From NCBI GenBank assembly GCA_948474755.1, contig CAOLHI010002552.1, positions 62,001-126,000 of the forward strand: DNA of 64,000 nucleotides, read 5' to 3'. Made by a program: the position numbers and the translations under genes. Below the pieces are notes generated by a model. That model was not told where the DNA came from. It made no database searches and saw only the letters and a program-made list of their open reading frames with translations. Origin of the DNA: Ctenosaura bakeri (lineage: Eukaryota; Chordata; Lepidosauria; Squamata; Iguanidae). Positions 10,606-22,968 of this stretch are shown one piece after another (the first letter of the stretch is position 1; the number at the start of each line of letters is the position of its first letter).

Positions 10606-10822
10606 TAATTAATTAATTTATTATATCTTTTACCCCACCAAGGAACTGACAAGTTTTTCCCCACCGCCGTCCTATTGCCAATTTATCATGGCAACAAGCC
10701 TATCGGGTAGGAAAGGCTGAGAAAAACAGTGACTGGCCCACTTTGTGGCTCAGCGCTGACTGGAATCTGAGTCTTCATGGTCTTAGGTTGATTCTCAAGC
10801 CACTAAACCACATTGACTGTAT
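10606..10822 (-). mobile_element. tRNA-derived SINE, reverse orientation
   Basis: The plus strand ends AAGCCACTAAACCACATTGA, the reverse complement of a SINE tRNA head. It includes GTGACTGGCCCACTTTGTGG and CTCAGCGCTGACTGGAATCT in the expected reverse order. The left end has the A/T-rich tail and a TTTTACCCCACC block. A different tail type from the BovB-tailed SINEs, closer to the squamate ACA/Squam1 kind. Confidence 0.65.
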
Positions 10823-11127
10823 CTGTTAAGTGTAAAGTTCATATAAATATAAACAGATTAACCCATGTCTGTGCCTGTGATTTTTGAATGCATCCTGCTG
10901 CTAGCCAAAAGAGGGCAGGAGTGCTATTTGGAAGCAAAGGGCAAATAAAACCATATATTTCATTAACCAGGTTCAAGAGATTATCGCTGTTGGCATAACT
11001 GATAAAAGATTGAATCTTGCCCTATGTTTCTCCCAGTCCATTACTTGCCACTTCCTATTCATTACTGAAACTACTCTTGTGTAGTATGATTTCTTTTGTG
11101 AATCTAGACACATTTCCCATTATAGCC

Positions 11128-11253
11128 CAGGGCTTAGGGAATGTAACTTTTAAAAAAATGATAGCTCCTGGAATCTCCCAGCTGCATAGCCACTGGACAT
11201 GAGGGTTTGGGATCCTGAGAACTGTAGTCCAAATGGCACTTTTCCATGCTCTG
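11128..11253. mobile_element. palindromic element, family 4
   Basis: Left AGGGCTTAGGGAATGTAACT and GATAGCTCCTGGAATCTCCC; right GGGATCCTGAGAACTGTAGT and GCACTTTTCCATGCTCTG. Same family as 9228-9337. Confidence 0.7.
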
Positions 11254-12459
11254 TTCCAACTTTGCTTGTGTGTTCCCTTCATGCAACTGCTAAACCAATT
11301 GTGATAACAGCAGGGCTTATGCTTCCCTTCTCCCTGCCATCACAACTCTTTTGACACTATCTACTACTGTACATATGTTTGGGGCAAGTGCTGTTAAGGG
11401 GACCCTGCTTCTGGTAAAATCCTTCCCCTCCCCAGGCTATACCTTTCCATCACAACATTGTGAAATGGTGGTGTGGTAATAGTGGTAGTATCCCAGTTAC
11501 AGGTTCAGATATTTTTCCATTGCTGAGATGGATGGATTCAGTCAGTGAGTGTGGCCTCTTCCTCTCCCATTCCACCAGATGACGTTTGTATGGGGGCGAG
11601 GAATGCTTAAATAGGCAATCTAGAAAACAAAAACTTTATGAAGAGACTCCAGATTTCTTCCACTGAGTGCAGATTTCACTGTGTATGTGTAATATTTAAA
11701 AACATTTTTAAAATGAAAAGAATATATATGTACTTCCTCAAGAAAGTAGATGAATACAGAGTAATTATTATTTAAGGCCAGAAAGAGACAAAATTAAAAA
11801 TGGGATAAAATTAATATCTAAATCAAGCAGAGCCTCGGTTTATTGACCCTCATCCCAGCAATTTCTCCCTTTGTCCAGAAGATGGCGAAATGAGACACAT
11901 TATGTCTAAGCTGGCTCCTGTGTGACACTTCTTTACTGCTTTCTTCCTGAACATTTTGTCCTATGAGACCTGTAAAGGACACTAAACAGGTGTTTCTTGC
12001 ACAGATATCACTTCTATGAAGGGAATCTAGGTGCAGAGCCTCTATGCACAGTCATGTGAGGAGCATACAGATGGTTGGCATGTGTCCTAATAGCTTTTCT
12101 GCACTGAAGGAGTGCCTCTCTCCATATATACCTGGCTGTGGGCTGAGATTTCCTGAGATCACTTTCTCTGTTTCCAGCAGTGGGAACATATATTGTAGGA
12201 CCACATGGGAAAGGGGTTTTTCAGCTGGGACACCATGGTTGTGGAATATCTTCCCCTTAGAAACCCAATCAATGCTGATATTGGTCTAATTTTGATGCCA
12301 AGCTAAAACTACTACTACTAGTGCTGCTGCTTCTTCCTCTCCTCCTCCTTCTCCTCTTCCTCCTTCTTCTAAAAGCCTTTGGAGTCTAAGGAGTTCACCC
12401 AACGGAGACACATACATAAATTTATATTACTGCCAACTTCATCTTTTTAAACTATGCAA
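11254..12459. other. unannotated intergenic stretch with pyrimidine-rich tract
   Basis: A CTACTA then CTTCTTCCTCTCCTCC-type tract lies at 12309-12370. No gene was recognised. Confidence 0.5.
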
Positions 12460-12592
12460 CTGTTATAATATGCTTTAGAATGTTTACAATATTTTTATTG
12501 TTTTAAATGTCATGTCCAGTTGGTTTTGTTGTAAGCCACCCAGAGATCCTATGATATGTGGAGAAATAGAAATATTACAAATAAATAAATAT
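12460..12592 (+). mobile_element. L2-like LINE 3' end
   Basis: GTTGTAAGCCACCCAGAGAT is followed by GGAGAAATAGAAATATTACA and an AAATAAATAAAT tail, the usual 3' terminus of L2-like LINEs in reptiles. Only the tail is present. Confidence 0.65.
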
Positions 12593-13369
12593 TGGGAAGC
12601 TGAAGCAGCTTCCAAAGGTGCCCTGTGCTACATGAGACAACATACAGGCATCACAAGTGACAATGTACATATGGCTACATATTGATTTTAACAGAGTATA
12701 TGTTTATAGGAAATTATTATGAGCAAATTAGATGATCTTGAGTAGGAAAAAGTGAGCACTTTTATTCATTCTGTGAAGAGTCTACACCATAAACTGAAAG
12801 ACCTTTGACCTTTAAAGGAAAAACAAACAAAGGCAGCAGTCACTTGCCTGGGAACTAGGTTGAAAGCCCATACTTAGCTGGGACTTCCATCTGAGTCAGT
12901 ATGCATCCAGTTCTAGGGAAGCAATATCAGTGTGTACGTTATTGATAGATCAAGTTAGTGTAACCAACTAGGATCATAAACTGGGCGGCTGGAGGATAGC
13001 AGGTGTTGACTCAGAGAGATTACAGCTTTATTGATCAGTTACATGTTGTCTCCTGCTTTCTCTATCAGTATGGGTCTACGTATTTACACACTGGATTAAC
13101 CGCCTGCACTGCTTAGGTTTTACTTTTGGTTCATTTGTTTTTCCATCCATTGGGACTTTTTTTCATTCTCTTAATTATATTATTGACATGTACCTTTAAT
13201 GTAACTTGTTTGTTCTTACTATCCAAAGTTGACCTTTTGTCTCTGAGGATGAACAAAAGGGCTGCTGATTTGGGCTGGCATTTTTATCACATGCCAGCCT
13301 TATGTGTCCATCCATAGCCCCTTCTGTACCTATTGTGCCTGGACCCTAGACAACAGCCTAAGCACACTG
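12593..13369. other. unannotated intergenic stretch
   Basis: No gene or clear repeat was recognised. Confidence 0.5.
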
Positions 13370-13496
13370 GAGAGCTTAGATGGCATAATGGTTAAGTGTG
13401 CTGGACTGGGACCTGGGAAGATGCAGATCCAGGTCCCCAAGGAACCATGAAACTCATTGGGTGACCTTGGACTAGTCACTCTATTCCAGCTTGACC
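13370..13496 (+). mobile_element. tRNA-derived SINE, 3'-truncated
   Basis: The tRNA head GGCATAATGGTTAAGTGTGC and box-B-like GCAGATCCAGGTCCCC are followed by ATGAAACTCATTGGGTGACC and CTAGTCACTCT, after which the match stops. Confidence 0.65.
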
Positions 13497-13502
13497 CACG
13501 TC

Positions 13503-13680
13503 ATATGTACCCTCCAACATTTCACAGATGAAAACCAGGACATGTGTGGCCAAGCCACACCGGAGTATGCTCAAGATGCTGAAAGAAAAGGAAAAGACAA
13601 GCCAGAAGAGGCTGCAGTAGTTTGCTGTTTCGTGGAAAGGTGTGACAACAGGAGGAAGAGGAGAGGGAGGGTGAGGGTGA
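13503..13680 (+). mobile_element. interspersed repeat (CATACCCTCCAACATTT family), copy 3, truncated
   Basis: ATGTACCCTCCAACATTTCA, then GAAAACCAGGACATGTGTGG and CCAAGCCACAC match the copies at 3249 and 6775. Later sequence is diverged. Confidence 0.6.
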
Positions 13681-14128
13681 ACAGCCTATGGCTAAGAAGA
13701 ATCATTTTAAACCCTTCCACAGTGCTTTCTTCAATATTGCATTATACTTAGTATCTCATTTTAATGTTAGTTCAGAAGCCAATCTGAAAACCAGGAATTC
13801 AGAATAGGGGGAATGATTGAAACACACCAAAGAATTAGGTTATATAATGTTTACTGAATACTTGACAAACTATTACACTTATTACCATGAATTCAAGAGT
13901 GCTTCACCATGTCTACTTTCACTGACCAAATCTCATCCAGCAATTGACCATGTTGCCCAACATGATAACCCAAGGTACATAATTCCTAGCCTGTGTTATT
14001 AAGATCTTTCAGGATTTTTTTCTTAACATTTTTGTGTGTGTATCTGTGATCCATGTTATCCTGATGCTTCTGCTAGATGAAAAGACTAACAGACTGTATG
14101 GCAAGACAGGAAGTCACAATGACGTAAA

Positions 14129-14260
14129 AAGAGCCTTGCTGGATCAGAATGGAGGCTTAGCTGGCCGGCACTCTGTTCCCACAGTAGCCAACCAATTGCT
14201 CATGGGAATACCACCCAATGGACACAAAAGCAAGAGCACCTTCCACTTCATGCTCCCCAG
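14129..14260 (+). mobile_element. interspersed repeat with AAGAGCCTTGCTGGATCAGA motif
   Basis: The block AGAGCCTTGCTGGATCAGAA, CCACAGTAGCCAACCAATTG and CTCATGGGAATACCACC is a widespread reptile repeat consensus that I recognise by its sentence-like order. A weak relative lies at about 14966-15020. I cannot name its class. Confidence 0.5.
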
Positions 14261-14489
14261 CAACTGAGCAACAGAGGTGTACTGCTGTAAAGGAGGACAT
14301 ATTGCATTTCATGGTAAGATATTAGAAATGTGTTACAAAAAAACCCTATAAATTATATATGATCATATAAAGCTTTTTCTATAGGAAAGTGGAGAAAACA
14401 GTACTAGTGCAGAGGAAGCCACTGGAAACAAAACATAAGAAACAAGTATGTAAGGTCAGGGAGTTCATCTCCCAGTCTGGTTTAGCAGA

Positions 14490-14630
14490 CACAATGATGA
14501 ATCTGGATTTTGATTCTGAATTCCTGCACTCACTGGTGCTCCACTCAGTTCTGGAGCCTCAGTTCTCCAGTCTGTTAAATCAGATATATTTACTACTTAT
14601 CTCACTGGGCTTGTGAAGGTTATCATGACG
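14490..14630 (+). mobile_element. MIR-like SINE relic
   Basis: GAGCCTCAGTTCTCCAGTCT, then GTTAAATCAGATATATTTAC and CTCACTGGGCTTGTGAAGGT are in the order of MIR's GCCTCAGTTTCCTCATCTGT... GGGTTGTTGTGAGG segments. Diverged. Confidence 0.5.
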
Positions 14631-14644
14631 GTTACGACTCCATC

Positions 14645-14722
14645 CACATGGACTTGGGAGTATGCCCCACTGAACTTAATGGAACTTATCTCTGAGCAGA
14701 CGTGGATTACTGCAGCAGAGTG
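14645..14722. repeat. interspersed repeat fragment (GACTTGGGAGTATGCCCCA)
   Basis: ACTTGGGAGTATGCCCCACT, then GAACTTAATGGAACTTATCT and CTGAGCAGACGTGGATTACT form a self-complementary motif common in reptile genomes. A weaker relative lies at about 42905-42985. Class not determined. Confidence 0.5.
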
Positions 14723-15342
14723 CTACAAAAAGTGTTTTTTAAAATAAAGTGCCACAGCACAAACAGAGAAAAACAAAGAGCCTGCTAGGTGACTGACACT
14801 TCTGATGTTACCTAGAAGGCAGAACCAAAACATCTGCAGCAATTTCAGAGTAAATAAGATGATGCAATGACTATCTTCCTTGGGGATAATGGAAGCTCAA
14901 TGAGGAAATGTAGGAATGTTGTCTACCAGTATGTAGGATGAAGGTGACATAAGAATTAGCAAACTGGGTCAAGGCAGCGGTCAGTCTAGCTCAGTATCCT
15001 GTCATCAGTGTTAGACGGTGCTGAATGTGGCAGGAAAAAGTGCACAACATTAATGGGCAATTGTAATTATGTAGGTCTCCTTGTTTACTCCTTGCTTCCA
15101 GCCACTAAACTTGAGCTGCATCCAGGACATGGTAGTGCTATGCTTTGGTGGTGATAGAGCACACGAGGAATGTCAAGATCTCTTCCTGCATTACCTTTGA
15201 TCCTCGTTAAATTACATCCCCTTCCTTAGCCTGTGTGAATTGACTAATATCCTTTGTCACTGTGGTAGTGCACTGTGTGTATACTATACTCACTTAAAGT
15301 CAAGCCACAATTCTCCAGCCCCTCACCTCAGTACATATAGCA
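14723..15342. other. unannotated intergenic stretch
   Basis: Nothing confidently recognised apart from a weak repeat echo near 14966-15020. Confidence 0.45.
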
Positions 15343-15433
15343 CAGCTTGGGAAAGTTACGTTTGGAACAATACTCGCCAAATCCACTGGGCAACACAACT
15401 ACTTAGTAGTGATGGGTTCTGGAATTTCTAGCC
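15343..15433. mobile_element. palindromic element, family 4, partial
   Basis: CAGCTTGGGAAAGTTACGTT begins the left arm; GATGGGTTCTGGAATTTCTA is the decayed right arm. Confidence 0.6.
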
Positions 15434-16214
15434 CCTGCCAAAGTAACATGCACAGGCCCTGTCATCTGTGTTGTGGCCAGGGTCTGAGCATAAGCGAGCA
15501 TGGAGCTCATGGAGAAAATGGAAACGAAAACAGCGGCATACTGGATCTCCTTCTTTTGGCAGTCCTTCTTCTGACACTTCTTTAAGTGCTAAACTGCCAA
15601 GTGGAAATAGAAGAAGTCTCCATGTGGCTATTTTACCTGCAGGTAATACCTATTGATATTTTTATTTTTGAGTAGTGGTTTATCTTTGTTTTAACTCATT
15701 ATTTGAAAAGTGGGAAACTTCAGGCCCTGAGCCACATCCATTCCTGCTGCAGGGTAAATGCAAGCTTATGGAGTTCCCCAGAAGGTTATGTCCTTCTTTG
15801 CACGGATACCCTCATTTGGTGGTTTCCCATCTGTTGTACAAGTTTTTCCCCTGTTCTAAAAGATGGAATTCTTTGGCATTCTCCCTCCTTTGCCATGCCC
15901 ACCACTGCAGTGCAACCTCTGAGAATTTCTTCTTAAACTGAATTCAGCCCAGTTCCCCACCCCTTGCATTATGCTGTTGTTACAGCCATTTCTCTGCAGC
16001 AATAGGAACTCTCCCCCTAAAGAGGCAAAACAGATGCCCTCCTTGCTGTCCTTCTGTAGGCAGGTTTTGACAGGTTGCTGAGGACTGGTTACGCATAAGA
16101 AAAGGGCCTGTAATCATGTACTGTATTGTCTATATTTGTTGTGTTTCTGTTTTAAAGGGCATTCTTTTTCATTGCTTTTAATTCTCTTGATAGTTTAATA
16201 ACATTTTAACTTTA
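15434..16214. other. unannotated intergenic stretch
   Basis: No gene was recognised. Overlapping 77-88 residue ORFs at 15675-15941 have no recognisable domain. Confidence 0.45.
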
Positions 16215-16733
16215 GAATCATAGAATCATAGATTTGGAAGAGACCCCAGGGGCCATCCAGTCAGCCCTCCGCTAAGCAAGAGCCCACATCAAAGCACTTC
16301 CATCAGATGGCCATCCAGCCTCTGTTTAAAAACCTCCAAAGAAGGACACTCCACCACACTCCGGGGCAGCATATTCCACTGCTGGACAGCTCTGACCGGC
16401 AGGAAGTTCTTCCCAAGGTGCAAGTGGAATCTTCTTTCTTGCAGCTTGAATCCTTTGCTCCTTGTCCTAGTCTCTGAAGCAGTGGAAAACCAGCCCAATC
16501 CCTCCTCGACATGACATCCTTTCAAATATTTAAACATGGCTATCATGTCCCCTCTTAACCCTCTGTTCTGCAGACTAAACATATCAGCTCCCTAAGCCAC
16601 TTCTCATAGGGCATGGCTTCCAGACCCTTCACCATTTTGGTTGCCCTCTTCTGGACACGCTCTAGCTAGTCGATATCCTTCTTGAATTCAGGTACCCCGA
16701 ACTGGATACAGTATTCCAAATGAGGTCTTTAGT
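16215..16733 (-). mobile_element. CR1 LINE 3' fragment
   Basis: The plus strand starts with the octamer repeat AGAATCATAGAATCATAG, the reverse complement of the CR1 3' terminus. The minus strand reads an open stretch of 97 residues (16582-16289) resembling the CR1 ORF2 C-terminus: MF.YLKG near the start, GLGWFS, QERRFHLHLGKNFLPVRAV, QQWNMLP and VFKQRLDGH near the end. 5' truncated; no reverse-transcriptase core. Confidence 0.88.
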
Positions 16734-16744
16734 GTGGTGAGCAT

Positions 16745-16805
16745 TCCTAGCAGCATCTGTATCAACCTTTGTGTGCCACCTTGAGTCCCAGGACTGGGAA
16801 AAGGG

Positions 16806-16838
<33 letters not shown>
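16745..16838 (+). mobile_element. L2-like LINE tail with (ATC)n
   Basis: GTGTGCCACCTTGAGTCCCA and GGACTGGGAAAAGGGC match the 3' end of L2-like LINEs. It runs straight into about ten ATC units, so the microsatellite probably grew from the LINE tail. Confidence 0.7.
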
Positions 16839-16959
16839 ACCTCAAGGGGTGGTGGTGGGAGATAATTCTTCAATGTAAAAAAATAAAAGGCTGTCCTGCA
16901 CTTATTCTTTCTAAAACACGGAAACACTATGCATATAATTCTAACTCTGCAACATTATG

Positions 16960-17064
16960 TTTTTTTTAATCCAATACCTATGTGGAAGTAATTTTTTTTT
17001 TATCTAATACCTATCTGGAAGTAATTTTTTTTTAATCTAATACTTATGTGGAGGTAATTTTTTT
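16960..17064 (+). repeat. three-unit tandem repeat, about 34 bp unit
   Basis: Three consecutive units each combine a poly-T run, an AATCCAATACCTATGTGG-like core (second unit ATCTAATACCTATCTGG, third AATCTAATACTTATGTGG) and AAGTAA or AGGTAA. Confidence 0.85.
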
Positions 17065-18102
17065 ATTCATTACTTCAGTATTTCCCCGGTTATTTTTCTG
17101 GCTCTTACATCATTATCTTTTCTCCGCCTCCTGCCTCTGTTACATGACAGCAAATTACACAAAATACCTAGAATGAAGCTACATCTTTTTTAATCCTATA
17201 TGTGGACAGTATCAAATGTTCAGGGTTATTTTCTATTGCTTTCTTTATCATCCCTGAGACTGATGCTTAACACTAACTGGATATTTCAGCAAATTCATTG
17301 TAATGTGATTGTGAGAACTCTTACTTGAGAGGAAATGGCTAATTCACAATTTGGTATAATACAATTACAGTGAAAATTATTTTTCTCATAACAGTCATGT
17401 TTACCTGCAGTGTGTTCTCTTGTGTTCTGTGTATTTTGAATCATTTTGTAACTAAGCCCAGGATGCTGTTAACTATCTGCAGTAAAGGTACAACTTCTGA
17501 AACTTTACCTCCCACTCTTACCTGACTTTCCAGTTTGCTAATGGCCTAACAAGTCAAATAAACAATGAAGTGGCAACATTTCAGAAAATGATAAAACCCC
17601 ACAGATCTCAGGTGCTACAGAGGTGTGGTTTTGTCTTCAAGTGGCTGTATGGTTGCTTATTTATTTCCCTTATCACAGTTGATTATTCCTGCCTACCTTC
17701 TTTCTTTTCTAGTTTGAACTATCAATTAGTTCATTAGCAGTATAATCCAGATGTGTTGATTGCTCCGCACTTCCAGAACTTCCAGCTTCGTTATGTAACA
17801 ATATTGAAATGACTCTTCTATTAATGCCATAAAATACAGTAACACATGGAGAAGGAGCGGGACGGGGCTAAATCTCTTTTGGTCCTAATGTCACTCGAAA
17901 TCCATACCAATGACAGTTTATCCATGAGGATATTGGGCTTCCATTGAGCCACCACTGCCACAGCAAACAAGCCATGCCCTCACATCCACGTATTTGAGCC
18001 TTAATGAATGCCACAGCACACTCCAATTACTACTGAAGAAGAAAATATAGTATGTGCTGTGCATGTGTGAGCTTATAGGTTCATATTTTTCTATAGTACC
18101 AG
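17065..18102. other. unannotated, repeat-poor stretch
   Basis: About 1 kb with no recognised repeat or gene. Long unique intervals like this are where conserved non-coding elements could be sought. Confidence 0.45.
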
Positions 18103-18274
18103 AGAGCCAGTGTAGTGTGTTGGACTATACCCCTGGATACCTGAGTTCAGTTTCCCCCTCGGCCATGGAAACCCCCTGGGTAAGCTTAGGCACATCACTT
18201 ACTCTCAGTTCCAGAAAACCTTGCTGTAGTTTCAACTTAGGGTCAACTTGGAGGCACACAGTGGCAACAACAAA
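18103..18274 (+). mobile_element. tRNA-derived SINE with BovB-like tail
   Basis: AGAGCCAGTGTAGTGTGTTG head with an internal deletion in box A, CCATGGAAACCCCCTGGGTA middle, and GGGTCAACTTGGAGGCACAC tail. Confidence 0.8.
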
Positions 18275-18740
18275 AACCATGGGTTTTAGAGGGCCTATAT
18301 TTCCTTCCCCATCATTCATGAAATAGAATGGATTAAAAGTGAGAAGGAATCATCCTATAGCTGCTTGAAAGCTCAGAGTTTTGTGACCTATAGCTCTGTC
18401 GGAAGGTAATGTCGTGGTGGAATTTCTGGATTATACAGAAGAGTCACTAGATGTGAGGCTCATTGGCTGACTTCTTGGACTAATGTGCTTTTATGGGATT
18501 GCTGGGAGGAGAAAACTGGGGAGAGAACCTTTGGCTTTTTGTAGGAAAGGTGAAACAAAAATATAATTGAAAAAATACAGCACTGTTTCCTCTGTAGATG
18601 GTGTTGCTAACTCACTAGAACCATTTGGGAATCATGGAAGCAAAAGGGTAGTAACATTGGACTTAGGTACATAATGGAAAGATACAGGTAATGACCTCTC
18701 CACACCTACTAGCACTGTGTGATGTGCTTTCAAACACTAA

Positions 18741-18942
18741 GGCCATTTCTGCACTACACTGTTATAGAACTATCATTTCACTTTCAACATTCTGTGGAAT
18801 CCTGGTGTTTGTAGTTTATTGAGGCCAAGGAGCTCTCTGGCTGAGAATTCTAAATGCCCCTCCCTAAACTGCAAACCCCAGGATTCCATGGGATGTTGAA
18901 TGTGGAATAACAGTGCTACAACAGTGTAATGCAGAAATGGCC
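18741..18942. mobile_element. palindromic MITE, family 1, long form
   Basis: TAA lies on both sides (18738-18740 and 18943-18945). Ends GGCCATTTCTGCACTACACT and GTAATGCAGAAATGGCC. The centre contains GGCCAAGGAGCTCTCTGGCT and GAGAATTCTAAATGCCCCTC, shared with copies at 36050 and 3399. Confidence 0.92.
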
Positions 18943-20206
18943 TAAGTGGCTTCCAGTAATCAATATCTATTCCCAAACAGATGGCACTGGCGAGAGAAGT
19001 CTCTGAATTTGTCCCAAGATCAATCATTCCTGTTATAGCAAACTCATTGGTGGGTGTAGACAGATTGTAACATTGAGTCTTGAAGCTTGGAGGAAAAAAA
19101 AATATCCTAAGGTGCAGGGGGTGGGATATCGTAACGGACAACCCTGGAACAGCTCGATGATGAGGATAACTGATTGTGCCCAGTGGCCCCAGGTTATGAA
19201 CATCCATTTAAAAATGAAAAAAGAAATCTAGAGAAGGGATGGATGCACTGCTGGAGGAGGGCATGGTCTACTGGCTGAAATCTGCAATGGGTGTTGTTGT
19301 AGCAGGAAGTGCGAATATATTGTAACACTCCTATATAGACCACATGAATAATAAAGTGAATTGTTGATTCTAAACCCTCAGCTGAAGCTGAGAAGATTAG
19401 TGTTCAATCCATTATATTGAGCCATGGGACATTCCTACATTTCTGGAACCTACTGTATGACTTGGAGCATGAAATTTGTCATGTACTTGGATGGAATTTA
19501 GAAAAGGAATGTTCTGTGTAGAAAGGAAGGTCAGACTTAGAATAGGTCCACTGAGCAGGGAGGAATGCCTAACAATTTTGGTCATAAGTAGAGAAACCTG
19601 GTGGTGATGGTGGATCTGGGAGAAGAACCCAGTGTAAATTGTCTTTTCAACCTGTTACCCTCTCAATGTGTAGGATTACAACTTTTGTCATCCCACCCAC
19701 ATATTCATGCTGGTGGGAATAATGGGGTTTGTAGTCACACAAAAATGGACGGGGTCAAGTTGGAGGAAGGCTGTATTACATGTTTTGGATTCAAATGCAC
19801 TGTTAATGTCATGAAAATTAAATTTTGATAGCTGTTGATTTTCCAAAATCTTCATAAAACAGTGAGGCCTTGAGCACTGCAATATTGGGCTGGAACAGCT
19901 TTTTTTCCCCCCACTAGATGAAAGCTTGCCAGGCAGATGTTCAGATGTTTCAGATTAAAGTATGGCAAGAAATGAGCAACTGCTATCAATTATTCTACAG
20001 CTTTCATCTATTACAGGAGAGGTATGTGTTTACTCACATCTTAAAACATGCTTAATTCTTGATGATGATGACAATGTGGGGTTTGGAAGGCAGTGAGGAA
20101 TTCAATGACTTTCTTGACTGGCCTCCATAAAACAATTTCTGTGTAGCTGTTAAAGGAGTTGTTAACAGGAAAACAGCCTTTTGCCAGGTTTTACTCTTTG
20201 TTCATG
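18943..20206. other. unannotated intergenic stretch
   Basis: No gene or classified repeat was recognised. The 144-residue minus ORF 18773-19207 is largely MITE sequence. Confidence 0.45.
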
Positions 20207-20440
20207 TTAGCCCAGTATTGTCTAGTCCAGCTACTAGGAACCCTCCGTGGCCTCTAGCAAAAGGGCCTTCTCTACCAGCTGCTTTTATCTGAAGATGCAT
20301 GAGGTTGAGTCTGAACACTGGTGTGTGCACACACCACATCTTCTATCCCTTCTCGAGTTACTATTGGCACCAGACCAGTTCTCTGTAACATGCAAATCAT
20401 TTCACTGTTACCTCTTACAGGACATCAGCAGTTGTACTCT
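20207..20440 (+). mobile_element. interspersed repeat related to the 44200 SINE, partial
   Basis: TAGCCCAGTATTGTCTAGTC, a recurrent phrase in reptile repeats, starts the stretch. The remainder is too diverged to classify. Confidence 0.35.
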
Positions 20441-22767
20441 GAGGAGCCAATGTAGGAATGCCCATCCCTTTGCACATCAGAGGATCATAGCCAGGTCCCT
20501 CAGCCAAGCCTAGATGAACATTCTTATGAGGATGCGCACGCAGGTGCCTACCGGCTCCCACACCAGCTGTATTCAGGAAAGGCTCTCTCTTTGTGTTTTC
20601 CATGCTGGATTGGGGCATCTCTCTTACTGTTCCTCATAAGTAACCTCCTCAATAGATCATGGAACGTGATCTTCCCATTGTGATCTTCACACACATGACA
20701 AAGCCACAACTACTATTGGAAACGAGAGTTAGATACATTAGAAGAACATTGGGGGCAGAAGAAGTTACTAATAAGTTTCCTGTGTTTAGACTTGAACATC
20801 AGAGAGTGGAATCATGCATGTATTAAAAAGATGGAGTAAAGATCCTATATAACCACTGGCTAGCCCCATCACCATTGCTACTAGTTCTTCCTCTTCCTCA
20901 GACTTCTCCTTTTGCTGGGAAACAAATACGTTGCCACAGCTGGTAAAGTTCATCTCAAGTGCTTGGCTGTGGACCGCTTCCCAGAAAAAGAAAGAGGAAG
21001 GTGGCGTAAAGAGCAGTGATATCAAAACAAAGCAGGCATTCCACAGTAGGGTGTTTTCTTTCCTTGTTTGATCACTGGCTCCCTCGTGGTCTCTCCTCCT
21101 CCCTTCCCCCCAACACACCTTCCAAAAGCATCCCACAGTGACAAGGCTGAAGGAAAAGCAACTTCGTTTCCAAACAAGAGAGAGGACTAGTGTTTGTGTG
21201 TGTGTATATCTAATGGGGGATGGGGAGAGAGACAGGAGGGGGGACACAGTGGAGCAGCCACCCAGCTGTGGAGGCATACACCAATGATCAGCTCACAGCC
21301 CTGGTACCGTGGGTGCACAAGTTTGAAAAAGAAAGCTCAAAGCAGTACTGTCACAGAATCCCAAGGGCCTCTTTGCATATATGCCTGTCTTCCTTCAAAG
21401 ACAGCTTTTACAAGGACAAAGGCTGCCAGAGCCTTTAAGCTGCATCCCATTTTTAGACTACCGAAAAGATCTACATGGGTGATACTGCCTATCTTATTCT
21501 TGGAAAGCAGCTTTATTAGTATTATTTGAGAAGCACATGGAGAGTTTATTGGATTCTCTGCTGCACAATTAACCCCTTGCTCTGCTAAACAAAAAACAAA
21601 ACAAAAAAACTCTCCAATCCAGCAACTTTGCAACCTTGATTGGCAGGTCACAAAAAGGTGTTAGCCACCATAACTCTGACCTCTTGCCCACAAGCCTTCA
21701 CTCTTCTCTATAAAATCACGTAACAGGTCAGTCTTTGTACAACAGAAAATAATGTTGCACCATGCAGGTCTCTGCTGCTCTCCCTCTGCTGGTGAAAAGA
21801 AATGTAACTGCCTTTTTTTTATTTTAGTTATCTGGTGTCTCTGCTGAGACAGAAATTGGATATGGTTGCTAGCTTCTTCATCTTTGCCTCTCCTGGTGCC
21901 TGGGGGTGTTTGTTCCATATATTAGGGTGAGACTGCTGGATGCCAGAAGAACCTTACTGACACTAGCTTCTCCTGGAATTTACAGTGCACCCTGAAATTA
22001 CATAAGTCTCTATAGAGAGGTGTGTCCTTTATAATAATCAGGGCATGGCAAAGTCCAGCAATGGTCAACAAAGGTGATCAGCCACACACTGTGGAATTAT
22101 GTAATAATCATAAAAACAACAGCAGCAGCAGCAGCAGCAAGAGAGAGGTGGGATAAAGTGACTGGCTTGTCAGGCTGCCAAAGAGGCGAGCCAAAACAAT
22201 CATGGGGGTGGGGAGGTTTAAGTGCGGGGAGTGAAATATCCATTCATGCATCCACCCATTCCTCCATCCTTTCCTTCTGCCATCAGGACTGTTCCAAAGA
22301 ATGAGGTTACTTAGTGTTGTAGCCAATTGCTTTTGAGCAAGTAAAAGGAAACAGATGTAGGGTGAAAGCTGAGAAACAAGAGGTGTGGATAGGGGCTGAT
22401 CTGGCAGAGATCTGCTTGGACTTCCAAAATTTTCAATAAAATCCTACACAAAAAAAGGTTCCTGAGTAAACATAATAACCATGGAAGAAATTTTCACATT
22501 AAAAGAACAGAAAACAGAGAATAGTAATAAACCAGCACTTCTCATAATGGAGGGATGTTAAGTACGGGGTTCCCTGGCATTCTGCATTGAAATCAGTGCT
22601 TTCTAAATTTGTTCGTAAATTATCTAGAATTAGGAGTAGTAACATTTGCCAATAACACCAGGTAATTCAAAGTGATAAAAACAAACATGGATTGCAAAGA
22701 GCTGCATCTTTCTACAATAATTGTGTGCACATATGTCTCTGTACGTCTGCATCTGTGTGTGACTAAG
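20441..22767. other. unannotated intergenic stretch with short simple repeats
   Basis: Contains a TG run at about 21190-21207, an A-rich CAAAACAAAA run at 21585-21608 and a (CAG)7 run at 22119-22139. The 163-residue minus ORF 20786-21277 has no recognisable domain, and two other ORFs overlap it on the plus strand. Confidence 0.45.
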
Positions 22768-22968
22768 GGCCATTTCCACCCTATGTTGTTATAGTGTTAT
22801 CATTCCACTTTCAACATCCTGTGGAATCCTGTGGTTTGCAGTTAAGGGAGGGGCATTTAGGATTCTCAGCCAGAGAGCTTTTTGGCCTCAGTAAACTACA
22901 CACCCCAGGATTCCACAAGATGTTGAAACTGGAATAATAGCACTGTAACAGTGTACGGCGGAAAGGCC
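22768..22968. mobile_element. palindromic MITE, family 1, long form
   Basis: Ends GGCCATTTCCACCCTATGTT and GTACGGCGGAAAGGCC. Arms TTCCACTTTCAACATCCTGT and ACAAGATGTTGAAACTGGAA; centre with TCTCAGCCAGAGAGCTTTTT. Confidence 0.9.

Noticed and set aside
20786..21277. 163-residue minus-strand ORF
   Set aside because: No recognisable domain, low-complexity stretches, competing ORFs on the other strand and no splice or promoter context.
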